This document shows, in pieces, positions 49,549 to 59,265 of a stretch of DNA of 64,000 nucleotides. A program made the translations under genes and the position numbers. The stretch covers positions 1 to 64,000 of the forward strand of contig CAUJNA010001622.1 in assembly GCA_963377175.1 (NCBI GenBank), written 5' to 3'. How positions within the stretch are numbered: position 1 is the stretch's first letter; each line of letters opens with the position of its first letter. Under the pieces are notes generated by a model, which did not search any database, was not told the origin of the DNA, and saw nothing but the letters and a program-made list of their open reading frames with translations. This stretch comes from Effrenium voratum. Taxonomy: Eukaryota > Sar > Dinophyceae > Suessiales > Symbiodiniaceae.

Positions 49549-49637
49549 TTTTTTCAGGCAGTCCGCCTACCCCTCAAAAGGCGGACAGCCGTGCAAATAC
49601 CACAAAAACGCCAAACAGTGAGAATGACCCCCCCCCC
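49549..49637 (-). repeat. Right TIR of the 7-kb unit
   Basis: Reverse complement of 42,580-42,675, ending in a run of C (49,628-49,637) that directly abuts the first base of the PLV2 palindrome. Confidence 0.92.
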
Positions 49638-49687
49638 AAAAAATAGTAAAAGGAGAATTCAAAGAATTATTCTTTCTACTATTTTTT
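49638..49687. repeat. 50-bp imperfect palindrome at the left edge of PLV2
   Basis: AAAAAATAGTA (49,638-49,648) pairs with TACTATTTTTT (49,677-49,687), and the inner AAAGGAGAAT partly pairs with ATTATTCTTT. It sits exactly at the junction between the 7-kb unit and PLV2. Confidence 0.7.
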
Positions 49688-50049
49688 CTCCAACAGCAAC
49701 ACAACAAACAGAAAACAAAATCCAGAACAACAAGCAAACAAAATAAATAATCACAACCAGCAACAAAAATATTTAATCACAGCATGCAACATTAAATAAT
49801 TCAAACAAGCATACCAACAAAACAGCAACACTCTAAATCATCAAAGAACCCAAACTCAAAAACACACATCAACAAAAAACAAAGCAACATACCAACAAAA
49901 AATATCATAAGAGTATCAAACAAAACAAAAACAAACAGCCAAAGCACGAAAAAATTGAAGAAGCATACCAAGTCTAAACAACGCACTTTGAAAGAGATAA
50001 GCAAATTAGGAAAATATAATAATTCAATCTTTACAAACGATAAATATAT
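49688..50049. other. AC-rich left terminal region of PLV2
   Basis: About 360 bp rich in A and C (CAACACAACAAACAG, AACAAGCAAACAAAAT), matching the character of the PLV1 TIR but not its sequence. Probably the left TIR of PLV2; its partner would be beyond 64,000. No gene supported. Confidence 0.5.
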
Positions 50050-50089
50050 TACAATTATAACATATAATATTTTACATGTGATAATTATA
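50050..50089 (-). terminator. Stem-loop after the first PLV2 gene
   Basis: Fourteen-nt arms (50,050-50,063 and 50,076-50,089, two mismatches) around a 12-nt loop ATAATATTTTAC, 3 nt past the stop at 50,092. Same design as the two PLV1 stem-loops. Confidence 0.6.
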
Positions 50090-50091
50090 TT

Positions 50092-50754
50092 TCAATTAAG
50101 AATTAAGGATTTAAGATAACAGTCAGGCAATATGTCTTCAAATATGTAATCTACATATTTATCAATATCATTAATGTCTATATATTTGATATTGTCTTTT
50201 CCTATTATCGAATAAATATATTCCCAAAAGAATAAATACAGCAATAGACATACTTTATATTTAGTGTTGTAGTAATACCATACATGATATTTAGTTATTC
50301 TAAATTCATTCAAGACCTTGTTTATTTTATCTTTGCTTAATAAATGCCAATCAATCTCTTCAAACAAATCACGAAATTCTTTAGCAAATGATTTATATGG
50401 TTTAATGCTTAGTTCTCCTCCAAACCTTTTAATCAAATCTTTATTATTAAAAAACTCATCAATTTCTTGTTCAAATGACTCTCTATCAATTTTATGACAA
50501 AAATATACAGGAAATCGTTTTTGATACCTCATAAAGAATTTCAATTTTAATTGAAACTTTGTATATCCCTTATCCTTATAGTCTTCAACAAACAACTTTT
50601 CAAGGTCTCTTGTTATACAGCATTGATTACAATATACATCATATTCACTTATTTTATTACACAGATTAGCAGGTAATAAGTTATACAATGTAAAATTAAT
50701 ATCATTCTTTTTATTATTACAACATTCACACTTACTATAATTAAACAGTGTCAT
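50092..50754 (-). CDS. Hypothetical cysteine-containing protein, terminal PLV2 gene
   Basis: The 220-residue product begins with CECC and has a second pair CNQCC near residue 42, so an N-terminal zinc site is plausible. The rest is helical and aromatic (WYYYNTKYKVCLLLYLFFWEYIYS), perhaps with one hydrophobic core helix. No family recognised. It occupies the same place as PLV1 gene 514-1101 and has the same type of promoter and stem-loop. Its promoter motif lies within the 3-prime end of the polymerase gene. Confidence 0.55.
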   Translation of the reverse strand: MTLFNYSKCECCNNKKNDINFTLYNLLPANLCNKISEYDVYCNQCCITRDLEKLFVEDYKDKGYTKFQLKLKFFMRYQKRFPVYFCHKIDRESFEQEIDEFFNNKDLIKRFGGELSIKPYKSFAKEFRDLFEEIDWHLLSKDKINKVLNEFRITKYHVWYYYNTKYKVCLLLYLFFWEYIYSIIGKDNIKYIDINDIDKYVDYIFEDILPDCYLKSLILN

Positions 50755-50780
50755 TTTTCCTCTTAATATATTAAGTCAAT

Positions 50781-50800
50781 ATTTCTTTAAGTCGTTTTCA
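50781..50800 (-). promoter_or_regulatory. TTAAAGAAAT-type promoter motif
   Basis: Minus strand GAAAACGACTTAAAGAAAT, about 29 nt upstream of the ATG at 50,754. It overlaps the last codons of the polymerase gene (stop at 50,787). Confidence 0.6.
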
Positions 50801-53800
50801 AAGAATTTATTTTATAATGGCCGTAAGCAAGTGAGTTTACACTATCTATCCAATATTTTTTGTTTTCATAACTACTAAGAGCAATTTTTTTAGTTGTTAT
50901 ACTAAAAATTCTGTGGTTTTTACTTCTAATACTATTAAATGACTTATGTATAACCTCATTAGTTTTTAAAACCGTCTCAAACTCTTCATATTTCATTTGA
51001 CGTCTTACTGTGCCTTTTGCTATGCCCTTACATTTCTTATATTTTTTATCATCACCATAAACTGAGTAAGCATAGCATTTAGGACGAAGAGCTATAAACC
51101 CTGTTATTATTTTACTTTTTAATTCATCCTTAAATTTACCTAATACTTTCTTGTTATTATCATCATAACATTTATGTTCCTTAGGATAATCTGAAAAATC
51201 TAATTCTTTTTTAATTGTATTCAAGGTCTTCATAAATGTCATTGGTTTTAGTATGAAATACAAAACTATCAGTATCAGTATATACCATTTTAATATTATC
51301 TCCATATTTAGGCTTCATAACGTCATAATAAAATTTATACATGTGTTGCTTACTCAAATCTAAAATACTCATCCCAATAAATATAGGTTTGTCTAGTTTC
51401 AACTTTGTTTTTTGCTTTTCAACTCCAACCAAATTTTCATTAATGATATGACTATGTTTGAAGTTAGGATTACTTACACACTTCATATATCTAGTTTCAT
51501 CACTTACAACTTCAAAGTCTAAATGTTTTCGCTTATCCTCCATTGTTTTTCCAAATATGGCATTGTTCATCAATTTGTAAACATCTTTCTCAAAATCATT
51601 TCTAGCATTCTTCCTCTTCTCAGTGTTAAACTCAATGTAAGGTTTTAAAACTTCTTTTTGTTCAAATTTAATTGCTCTATGAATTTTCTTAAGTTTTAAC
51701 CCTTGCTTCAAATAAAATTGTAAGGTTCTTATATGGATTACATATTTTTCTTTATCATTTAAGTTCAATATTAATTTATTTGTTTTCTCATCCGTAGGTT
51801 TTTTATGATTTAAAAATTCATAAATTTCAATTTGTTTATCTGACAGCATGTTGGCTTTAACATTCATAACCTCAGGTGCCATTGGATAGTCATTGTGTAA
51901 ATCGTGTAATTCTTTAGGATATTCTAAATCCACTTCTAGAATATATCCAATATTATTATTTTTGTAATTAATAATGTCTTCTTCTTTTAATGTATCATCC
52001 CATTTTAGATTTTTATATGGCAGTTTTTGTATCATGCTTAACCCGTACAAATTATTAGCATCAAAATAGTTAATATAACTACTTTCTTTATTTTTATCAT
52101 ATTCTTCTCCCATGTATTTATTATTTGCTTCAACTTTTTTAGTAGAAACCATACACATTCCGCCTCTAAGTCCCGCTTCTATCATTTCATACATTTCTTG
52201 GTCATATATTAAATCAATCTCTACACCAGTCATTTTAAGCATAGCATCAAAAGCAAAGTTAGGCAATGTATAATAATAAGCAGGGTCCAATCCATAATAT
52301 TTCATACATACATCTCTAAAATTTTCGAAAATGTCAGTCAATAATAATACATCAGTTTTCAAATATAAATCATGGTATTCACCCATATTCTTAATGTCAA
52401 AATGCTTCCATATAATTTTTGCTCTTTCATAGTCGTTAACACTTATACCTTCTTCACTCAACTGACTATAAAAATCATCCTTACTCGGTAATTGCTCATC
52501 ATCAAATTTATCAAATGAATTCATGTAGTCATAAGGATAAACGCCTTTATCAGTTAATAAATCTAGACATTTCTCACTCTTAATCACATCATTTTTACTA
52601 CTGAACCTAAAATTATCTTTCCAGTTTTCACGCAATAACCATTTACTTTTATCTTCTTCATCTGTATTATCATACTTACTCATTGAAACTAACTTATCTA
52701 ATGAAGCAGTTAAAAACCCAAAAGTGTCTTTAACACTCAAACTTTCAAAACTGATATTAATAAATTTTTCACTGTTCTGAGCGATGACACCTATTTTATT
52801 GTTGTTACTTAATTTATCCGCATTTTGAATAATTAAATGACCGTCATAATTTTTCATGTTATGAAAGAATACTGGAATTTTAAAATATCTATTACAAAAA
52901 TTAAGATTGCAAACATTATGAGCACAACCTCTATACTTACCTGTAAAATGACAATGGTCTCTAACTTTTCTATATTTCTCTGCTTCCTTGGCATTCTTAT
53001 AGTTCATTCTAAACTTATCCCCACAAATAAAGCAGTTTTTAGCATTTTTAAAATCTTCTTTGTCTTCATCAGTCATGTCTATTTTTTTGTTTTCTCCCAT
53101 CTTCTCCTTTACTTCTGCCCTAATCTCATTAAGTTTTTGACAAAACACATCAACAGCATCTTTACCACGATACATAAATTCATAATTTGTATTATCAACA
53201 GCATTAACCATATTAAGCATAAAACCACATGGTTTATGCTCTTGATAAGAAAAAGTGTTTTTATCTTCATCTTCATCAGGTTTTTTCAGTTCCTCTGTCA
53301 AACATTCAAAATCAGCATATACAACAAAAGGACATCTTAACTTTTTGAAGTGATGCTTAAAACTAACTTTCTCATAAGGCTTAGGCATTACTATTTGTTG
53401 ACCATCAACTTCCATGCATCCACTATCATAATGTTTATTTAATAATTCTTCATTTCTAAATCCATGATTACAATATTTACAAAAATAGGACTTACCATTA
53501 TGATTACTTTTTTGATTATTAATAAGTCTGCTCAAACTTTTTATATACACATAATGACTGCAATCCTCCTCATCAACTCTCAACAAATCAAGATGACAAG
53601 AAGCATCTTTATTTTTCAATTTTCTACTAATAACAATTTGTTCATTATCATCAATTTCATAAACATTAATGGATATTGATTTATTATTTTCTTCAAATAT
53701 ATCTATATCATTATTATTAGCAGGAAAACTCACACCATCAAAAATCAAATCACTTGCTATCTTCTTGTAATGAAACATCTTTTCAGGGTGTGCTTTATCA

Positions 53801-54579
53801 CAAATTTTACAATATCCACACTCAATAGAATATTTAAAACACTTGTCATCTTGATTTTTAATATTGATACATGCCTTTTTCTTTTTAATCCATTCTGGAA
53901 GTTCAATATATTTGCCAGCTCTAGTCGGATTATATTTATTATACATGATATGAATATTATTAATATTGCTAATTATTAATCCTGACTGATACAAAGCCAT
54001 ATCTAAAATTCTTGTTTCAACATCAGGTCTCATTCTTTTCAAAGCATTCCTTAAATCCTCTTCATTTACAATAGTGTACGACCTTGTCCTAACTGTTACG
54101 TTTCTCTCCTCATCAAATAAGTTCATAACTTTCATATTTATTGTAGCATTAAGTTTCATTCCTCTATTCTCTTTCAAGTATTCATTAAGTTTGTCAAATT
54201 GATAATTAAAATAAGTCAATCCGTTCAACTCTTTTAAATGAAGGTTTGAAATTGTGTAGGCGTTAGCATATGCTCTAAAGGCGCTTCTTTCTTCTGTTAT
54301 TACTGCTTTTTTCTTAATAGCATGTTTTAAACCCGTTCTTGCTCCTACTCTTTCTCTGATTTGATTTGCTTTGTAGTCATTAGTTTTCTTTACTGCTTCA
54401 AGTCTCTTACTCAATCTATTGCTTATTGGTTTTTCTGGATTATATCTATACTGATTGTTTCCTATAATTATGGTTTTAAGTTTTTTACCTTTATTATTTA
54501 CTTTGTATTCTCCTAAATTTTCTTTAAGAAGATACTTAACTATTTTAGTGTTTTCATCTGGCGGTAAATCTCTATTCAT
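50787..54579 (-). CDS. Protein-primed family B DNA polymerase (Maverick/Polinton type), one frameshift
   Basis: The main frame gives 1,122 residues: exonuclease motif CPFVVYADFECL near residue 416, then MKNYDGHLI, a CxxC/H-rich insert (CFICGDKF, HCHFTG), KTDVLLLTDIFENFR, motif A YFDANNLYGLSM near 840, motif B YKLMNNAIFGKTM near 1001 and motif C YTDTDS near 1100. It stops at 51,211 shortly after motif C. The family C-terminus (LDFSDYPKEH, KVLGKFKDE, AYGHYKI) continues in the +1 frame from about 51,222 to 50,787. A single extra base near CTT-G at 51,222-51,226 explains it. The enzyme replicates linear genomes using a terminal protein primer. The N-terminal 400 residues may hold that terminal protein. 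Confidence 0.9.
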
Positions 54580-54608
54580 ATTATTATCTATATAATTTAA
54601 TTAGGTTT

Positions 54609-54632
54609 TTTCTCTTTAAGTCTTTTTAAAGT
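54609..54632 (-). promoter_or_regulatory. TTAAAGAAAT-type promoter motif before the PLV2 polymerase
   Basis: Minus strand TTTAAAAAGACTTAAAGAGA, about 33 nt upstream of the polymerase ATG at 54,579. Confidence 0.55.
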
Positions 54633-54678
54633 CATAAAATTCTAAGAACTAAATAACTAATTATTAGTCTAAATTATT

Positions 54679-55596
54679 TTAATTTTCAATTAATAATAAT
54701 TCATGGCGCAAATAATGCTTTTTCAATCCTTCCAAGACATAGTATGTTTGTAATGTTATATCTTTTTCTATCTTTTCTATTTTGTATTTCCTTTCTGTCC
54801 ACTTTGGGTTGGTCTCTTTCCTCGATGTATAATTACCTTTTCCTTTTTGGTATATTTTCACTGTGTCTGAAACTGATAATTTAGGATATTTCCTCATATG
54901 CTTTTGCTTCAGTGTAAGGTTTGCTTTTACATTTGCTCTGTTGTTATCATCATGCGCTTCATTTGGTTTCATTCCAGTTGATGAGTGAATAGCGCTATTA
55001 TATTTCTTTAATGTAGGTTTCAACATATCAGTCCATCTACCTTTAGTAAAGTGTATTCTGTCTCCTATTCCTTTTTTCATGGTCCTAATTAATCTCTCCA
55101 CAATATTAGCATGCGTTAGCGTTGTTTTATGTATTATACCTAAATCATCTAAATATTTCTTTACTTCTGCTTTAAATGCTCCATCATCATCAGAAAAGAT
55201 TTCCACAGGCTCACCCATAACTTTAAATGCTTCTTTCAAACCTTTCAAAACATTTGGACTGTCTCTTTGAAACATTGGATATACAAAACCTAATTTACTG
55301 AAAGCATCTATTACAATCAATGCATAGCGTTCTTCATCTTCTTTCTTAAATATTTTCATATCCATAATATCTATTTGAAATTCTGCTCTGGCATATGGCA
55401 CTAAGAAACTGTTATAATTCTGATACGGTTTTATTTGCTTGTTAGGTTGCTTCTTCAACCACTTTGCCACTTCTTCTAATGTTACACTTGCTCCTTTCTC
55501 TTTTGCTTGATTGTATAAGCTTTGTTTAGAACCATAACCTGTTTCTAAATCATAGTAGATATTGCTCATTATCTCCTCATTACTTAGTTTACTCAT
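54679..55596 (-). CDS. Retroviral-type (rve) integrase of PLV2
   Basis: About 305 residues from MSKLSNEEIMSNIYYDLETG, which aligns with the PLV1 integrase start; the frame extends 16 codons upstream but TATATG directly precedes this ATG. The DDE residues are Asp in FQIDIMD, Asp in IFSDDDGAF and Glu in NIVERLIRTMKKG. A C-terminal SH3/chromodomain-like part (YPKLSVSDTVKIYQKG, TYYVLEGLKKHYLR) completes it. It is clearly homologous to, but well diverged from, the PLV1 integrase. Confidence 0.9.
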   Translation of the reverse strand: MSKLSNEEIMSNIYYDLETGYGSKQSLYNQAKEKGASVTLEEVAKWLKKQPNKQIKPYQNYNSFLVPYARAEFQIDIMDMKIFKKEDEERYALIVIDAFSKLGFVYPMFQRDSPNVLKGLKEAFKVMGEPVEIFSDDDGAFKAEVKKYLDDLGIIHKTTLTHANIVERLIRTMKKGIGDRIHFTKGRWTDMLKPTLKKYNSAIHSSTGMKPNEAHDDNNRANVKANLTLKQKHMRKYPKLSVSDTVKIYQKGKGNYTSRKETNPKWTERKYKIEKIEKDITLQTYYVLEGLKKHYLRHELLLIEN

Positions 55597-55644
55597 ATAT
55601 TGAAATTGGATTATATTAATTAAAATTAAATTAATATTATCCAA

Positions 55645-56004
55645 TTAGACTTTGCTTTTAATACTCTGGCACTTTCTACTTTTTTCATGTCTTGATTTGT
55701 TAGAACTGTTGGCCATTGATTTCCCACAAATATTACATGTATAAGGTTTATTAAGTTTTTCTTGAAAGTATTTTTTATGATAATCCTTTTGATATTGTTT
55801 CTCTTTATTTTCTTTTGTTTCTTCGCTATCAGTAGGACTTGGCAACACATCAGCATCTGAACTTTTATAATGTCTTTCAATGTCATCAGCAAAACTACTA
55901 TTCATAAATAACATATTCATAAAGTCATTATAATCATCTTCATCATGTATTCCTCCTAAAAATCTATCTCTTCCATCATCTGAGTGTCTGCTATAGAATG
56001 GCAT
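55645..56004 (-). CDS. C2H2 zinc-finger protein
   Basis: A 119-residue protein with an acidic N-terminus rich in Asp (DDGRDRFLGGIHDEDDYNDF) and one C-terminal finger YTCNICGKSMANSSNKSRHE ending in KC, so Cys, Cys, His, Cys ligands are likely. The strongest form of the TTAAAGAAAT motif is 26 nt upstream, supporting the start and placing it with the replication-class genes. DNA binding is likely; a regulatory role is inference. No PLV1 homologue seen. Confidence 0.65.
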   Translation of the reverse strand: MPFYSRHSDDGRDRFLGGIHDEDDYNDFMNMLFMNSSFADDIERHYKSSDADVLPSPTDSEETKENKEKQYQKDYHKKYFQEKLNKPYTCNICGKSMANSSNKSRHEKSRKCQSIKSKV

Positions 56005-56027
56005 TTATCTTATAGAATAAAGTCGCT

Positions 56028-56047
56028 ATTTCTTTAAGGCATTTTTA
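56028..56047 (-). promoter_or_regulatory. TTAAAGAAAT-type promoter motif
   Basis: Minus strand AAAAATGCCTTAAAGAAATA, about 26 nt upstream of the ATG at 56,004. The core AAAATGCCTTAAAGAAAT is the same as before PLV1 gene 14243-14530. Confidence 0.65.
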
Positions 56048-56089
56048 CAAATTCTGGTATTTTAATTTTTATATTTTATTATTATTATT

Positions 56090-56917
56090 TTATTGTTTTT
56101 CTTTATTCTTATCTTTATCCTTATCTTCATTTTCACTTTCAGCATCTGTAGGAATAGGTATTTCTGTTGGTGGTGCTATTTCATAATTAGCATTTTCTTC
56201 TGATGATGATGAATTAACAGTATGCGTTGAAGAACTATTAACAGTGATAGGTGGAGAACTATTAACGCTAACAGGCGGGGAAGTGTTTAACTCAACTTCC
56301 TCACTAACATTTGTATTCAACCAATTCATTATAGCAGTTGCTATATCGTATGATGTTACTAATGAATTCATTGTTAAATTAACTAATAACTCAGAACCTT
56401 GAATTGTAGTTAATGTAGTGTGATATGTTAAATGTGCTACTATTTGTCCTATACTAAAACCTGACCTCATCATAAATTCTATAATCCTCATCAACATAAA
56501 TAATTTCTTTCTATATTTATCAATGTCATCATCTTTTTTGTCATCATCATCATCATCGTCATCATCATATAAATCAGGGTCATATGTGAATGCTTCTGCT
56601 TCTGCTTCAGCCTTGGTTATCATTTTGCTTTTGAAACTCTTTGAAGAACCGCCTAATAGTTTTGTCATATCATCAAAATTATAAGTTTGTGTCTCTTTAT
56701 CATTTGGTAGGTCTGTTTGTGTTGCCTTGTTTTCTTTGTTAAGCGTTTGTGTTGCCTTGTTTGCCATCATAACTTGAGCGTTCATATATCTTTCTTTATT
56801 TTTATAATTCATTAAATCCATTTTATCAAAATCAAAATTATTCAATAACATATATTTTTTGTATTTCTTCAATATAACTGTTGTTTTCATTTTGCTTGTG
56901 ATTGCTTGTTTAAGCAT
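56090..56917 (-). CDS. Homologue of PLV1 gene 5170-5973, damaged start
   Basis: A 275-residue protein with acidic run (YDDDDDDDDDKKDDD), a hydrophobic helical region (LFMLMRIIEFMMRSGFSIG) and serine-rich tail (VNSSPPITVNSSS) ending in lysine/glutamate. The order matches PLV1 gene 5170-5973. The first available ATG gives MLKQAITSKM, but the same frame is open upstream with KQELRKRPTYDE, the N-terminal module found in neighbouring genes, and then meets a stop without an ATG. An ATG lies in the adjacent frame at about 56,967, so one base has probably been lost at the true start. Confidence 0.6.
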   Translation of the reverse strand: MLKQAITSKMKTTVILKKYKKYMLLNNFDFDKMDLMNYKNKERYMNAQVMMANKATQTLNKENKATQTDLPNDKETQTYNFDDMTKLLGGSSKSFKSKMITKAEAEAEAFTYDPDLYDDDDDDDDDKKDDDIDKYRKKLFMLMRIIEFMMRSGFSIGQIVAHLTYHTTLTTIQGSELLVNLTMNSLVTSYDIATAIMNWLNTNVSEEVELNTSPPVSVNSSPPITVNSSSTHTVNSSSSEENANYEIAPPTEIPIPTDAESENEDKDKDKNKEKQ

Positions 56918-56998
56918 TTCATCATAAGTAGGGCGTTTCCTTAACTCTTGCTTGTGGTAATCATTTTATATAATTATTGATAAATTATGTAAAATTAT

Positions 56999-58070
56999 CT
57001 ATTTTTCCTTTGTTGCCTTGCCTTTTCCTTTCATATCTTTCCAATCATTCATTCTTTTTCTTAACAATTCATCATTTACTTCTGTTGTCCATTTTCCGCT
57101 GTTTATAAGCTTCTCCACCAGTCCAACTAAATAAGTTCTACCGGTTTCCTTTTTTACCTTTCCCCTTTTTCTTTGTGTTTGAATATTGTTGTTCCTGTTC
57201 TTCAGTAAGTCCTGCTCCTCTTAAATATAATTGAAATAATATGTCTTCTTCTTTTACTGTGCTTCCCTTCCAATGGTTTATATCAGTTGAATAGTCAATA
57301 GTTTCCTTATGTGTTCTTGTTTGTCTTGCTGGTAATGTGGATGAACTGCCAGCGGTGTCCATTTTTTGCTCTATTCTTTTTTGTGCTTCTTTTATTTCTA
57401 TTAGTTCAGGACTGTTTTTATCTTCGTCATCTAATCGTTTCAATTCCAATCTTGCTCTTGCTATTTGTAAATTTGAAACTCTTTTTGGTTCAGGACTGTC
57501 TTTATCTTCATCAATAAATCGTTTCAATTGCAATCTTGCTCTTGCTTTTTGTAAATTTGAAACTCTTTTTGGTTGTAAATCTTCCAATGGCGGTAAATCA
57601 TCACTTGACTTTGCGGTTGCTACTGACTGCCAGTCATCTTCATCTAATTGTTTTGCTCGTTGTGCTCGTTGGTGTAGGTCTGCTATTTGTTCACTACTAA
57701 GTCTTTTTGAAATTTGACTGATTTGTCGTTCGTGTTGTTCCTCTGCATCATCCATTGTGGCACTTAGTGTTTGTATTGAACCGTCTCTTAAATCATCCAT
57801 TTCATCATCCTTCGATATATCAAAATATTTTGTTTGATTTTCTCCATCTACCATTTTTTTAAAGTGTTGCTGTCTCAAATCTACTGTATTATTATCATAC
57901 ACTGTTCCTAATGGACTATCACGAAAATAATAAGCGTTTCTGTCTATTACATCTCTTATATTCTTATTTTTAAATTCTTCCTTTGTAATTTCCTTTATCA
58001 GTTCATTATAAGACGGTCTTAATCTCAATTGTGATTTTAATGTTTTCATCTGTTCATTGTCTAATCTCAT
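56999..58070 (-). CDS. Homologue of PLV1 gene 6000-7034, frameshifted near its 3-prime end
   Basis: The main frame (310 residues) opens with LRLRPSYNELIKEITKE and DRNAYYFRDSPLGTVYDN, the module shared with PLV1 gene 6000-7034. A duplicated segment PKRVSNLQKARARLQLKRF / PKRVSNLQIARARLELKRL lies in the middle. It stops at 57,138 within an A/G-rich homopolymer stretch, but a further 45 residues of coding character (TYLVGLVEKLINSGKWTTEV, then KGKGKATKEK and a stop at 56,999) follow in another frame. A single indel around 57,140-57,160 would reconnect them. Confidence 0.6.
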
Positions 58071-58124
58071 TAGTATATTAAATTAATTAGATTATAATTT
58101 ATTAATCTAATTAATCTAATTAAT

Positions 58125-58588
58125 TTAATCAAAATTAAAATCCTTTCTTAATTGATTGATTATTCCTTTCTTCTTCTTAATCATTTCTGAATAGGATTTA
58201 CCTGTTTCACTTGATGGGTGATGTCTCAATTTTTCACTTTCCAACCTTTGATTTCATTAAAATACGCCTGTGCTTCTTCTTGATATCTTCTTTTATTTTG
58301 AAATACAGCATAATCTTTTTTAGCGCTATGACGTTCTAATTGTTCTTGTAATTCTTTCAAATATGTGTAATTAGGTTGGTGTGCCTTGTTGTCTCCTTCA
58401 TAATAGTAATGTTGAGTTGATTTATATTTATTCTTCTTTTTTGGTTTGTTTGTTTCAAAAACTGCTTTTCTATCAATAACATCACTGATATTCGGTTTGT
58501 CTTTATTTTGTGGTTCTGTTATTCTATTTACAACATTGTCATAAATTTCTCTACGACGCATAAGCAATTGTTTTTTATCAATAATCAT
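58125..58588 (-). CDS. Homologue of PLV1 gene 7138-7455, frameshifted
   Basis: The main frame encodes a charged protein with RRREIYDNVVNRIT and DVIDRKAVFETNK, a shortened form of the N-terminal module of its neighbours. It ends at 58,226, but coding continues in another frame (LESEKLRHHPSSETGKSYSE, then KKGIINQLRKDFNFD) to 58,125. That continuation aligns with the C-terminus of the PLV1 protein. A single indel near 58,243 would restore it. Confidence 0.6.
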
Positions 58589-58623
58589 TATATAATAATA
58601 ATTAGATTAAATAATTTTATTTG

Positions 58624-59172
58624 CTAAATTATAATTTTCTGTTTATTTTTATTATCTCGTTCCATTTTAATATTATTGTAACGGTCTTTTGCAGTTTCAA
58701 ACACTTTATTAGCTGTTGTTTCTAAATGTTTTTTCAATCTTTCTTCTACTCTTCTTTCTATTTCTTGTTCATCAACTTTTGGAATATTATCTTTAACTTT
58801 TTCATATACATTATTCTCAAATTCTTTTGCTTGTTGTGGATGCATAATTTTTCTTCGAACAACTTTGTTAGGGTCTGGTTCTTTTTTAACTGGTATTCCA
58901 TTACAGTTATGGCGATATTTGAAAGTGTATTTTGTTAAATATTTTTTACATTTTGGACATTCCACTTTTTCAGTTGAGTATGTTTTGGATTTTAATTCTT
59001 GCTTTGGTTCGTGTTCTTCTTCTACTTTATTATTTTCTTCATTTATAATATTATTAGTTTCTACTTCTTTACTTTCTTCATTACTAATAGGTTCTTCTTT
59101 ACTGTCTTCTACTTCTTTAGGTGCTTCATTATTTTCAATGCCTACATCTACTATTTCAATATTTTTAACCAT
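58624..59172 (-). CDS. Zinc-finger protein of the capsid block (PLV2)
   Basis: A 182-residue protein with acidic N-terminus, finger CPKCKKYLTKYTFKYRHNC near residue 74, and a long charged C-terminal helix. It is homologous to PLV1 gene 11183-11737 and lies next to the penton gene in both elements. Here it is on the minus strand beside the homologue of PLV1 7138-7455, as expected if the whole capsid block is inverted. Confidence 0.65.
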   Translation of the reverse strand: MVKNIEIVDVGIENNEAPKEVEDSKEEPISNEESKEVETNNIINEENNKVEEEHEPKQELKSKTYSTEKVECPKCKKYLTKYTFKYRHNCNGIPVKKEPDPNKVVRRKIMHPQQAKEFENNVYEKVKDNIPKVDEQEIERRVEERLKKHLETTANKVFETAKDRYNNIKMERDNKNKQKIII

Positions 59173-59252
59173 ATAATTAGTATATAATAAATATTTATAT
59201 TAAAATATTTTAATATAATTAGTATATAACAAATATTTATATTAAAATATTT
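59173..59252. repeat. 42-bp direct repeat upstream of the zinc-finger gene
   Basis: ATAATTAGTATATAA followed by an AT-rich stretch occurs at 59,173-59,210 and again at 59,215-59,252 with one difference. It fills the spacer between the penton stop and the zinc-finger start and duplicates the likely promoter. Confidence 0.8.
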
Positions 59253-59265
59253 AATATATGCTTTT

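Larger units (their letters stand above)
42580..49637. mobile_element. Transposon-like unit with ~90-bp TIRs, tyrosine recombinase and DUF7869-like gene
   Basis: A 7-kb unit bounded by inverted repeats at 42,580-42,675 and 49,549-49,637. Inside are a plus-strand tyrosine recombinase at the left, a minus-strand multi-exon DUF7869-like gene at the right, and retroelement-like fragments in the middle. No reverse transcriptase is visible. It abuts PLV2 directly. Whether the two main genes belong to one element or to nested insertions cannot be decided from one copy. Confidence 0.65.
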
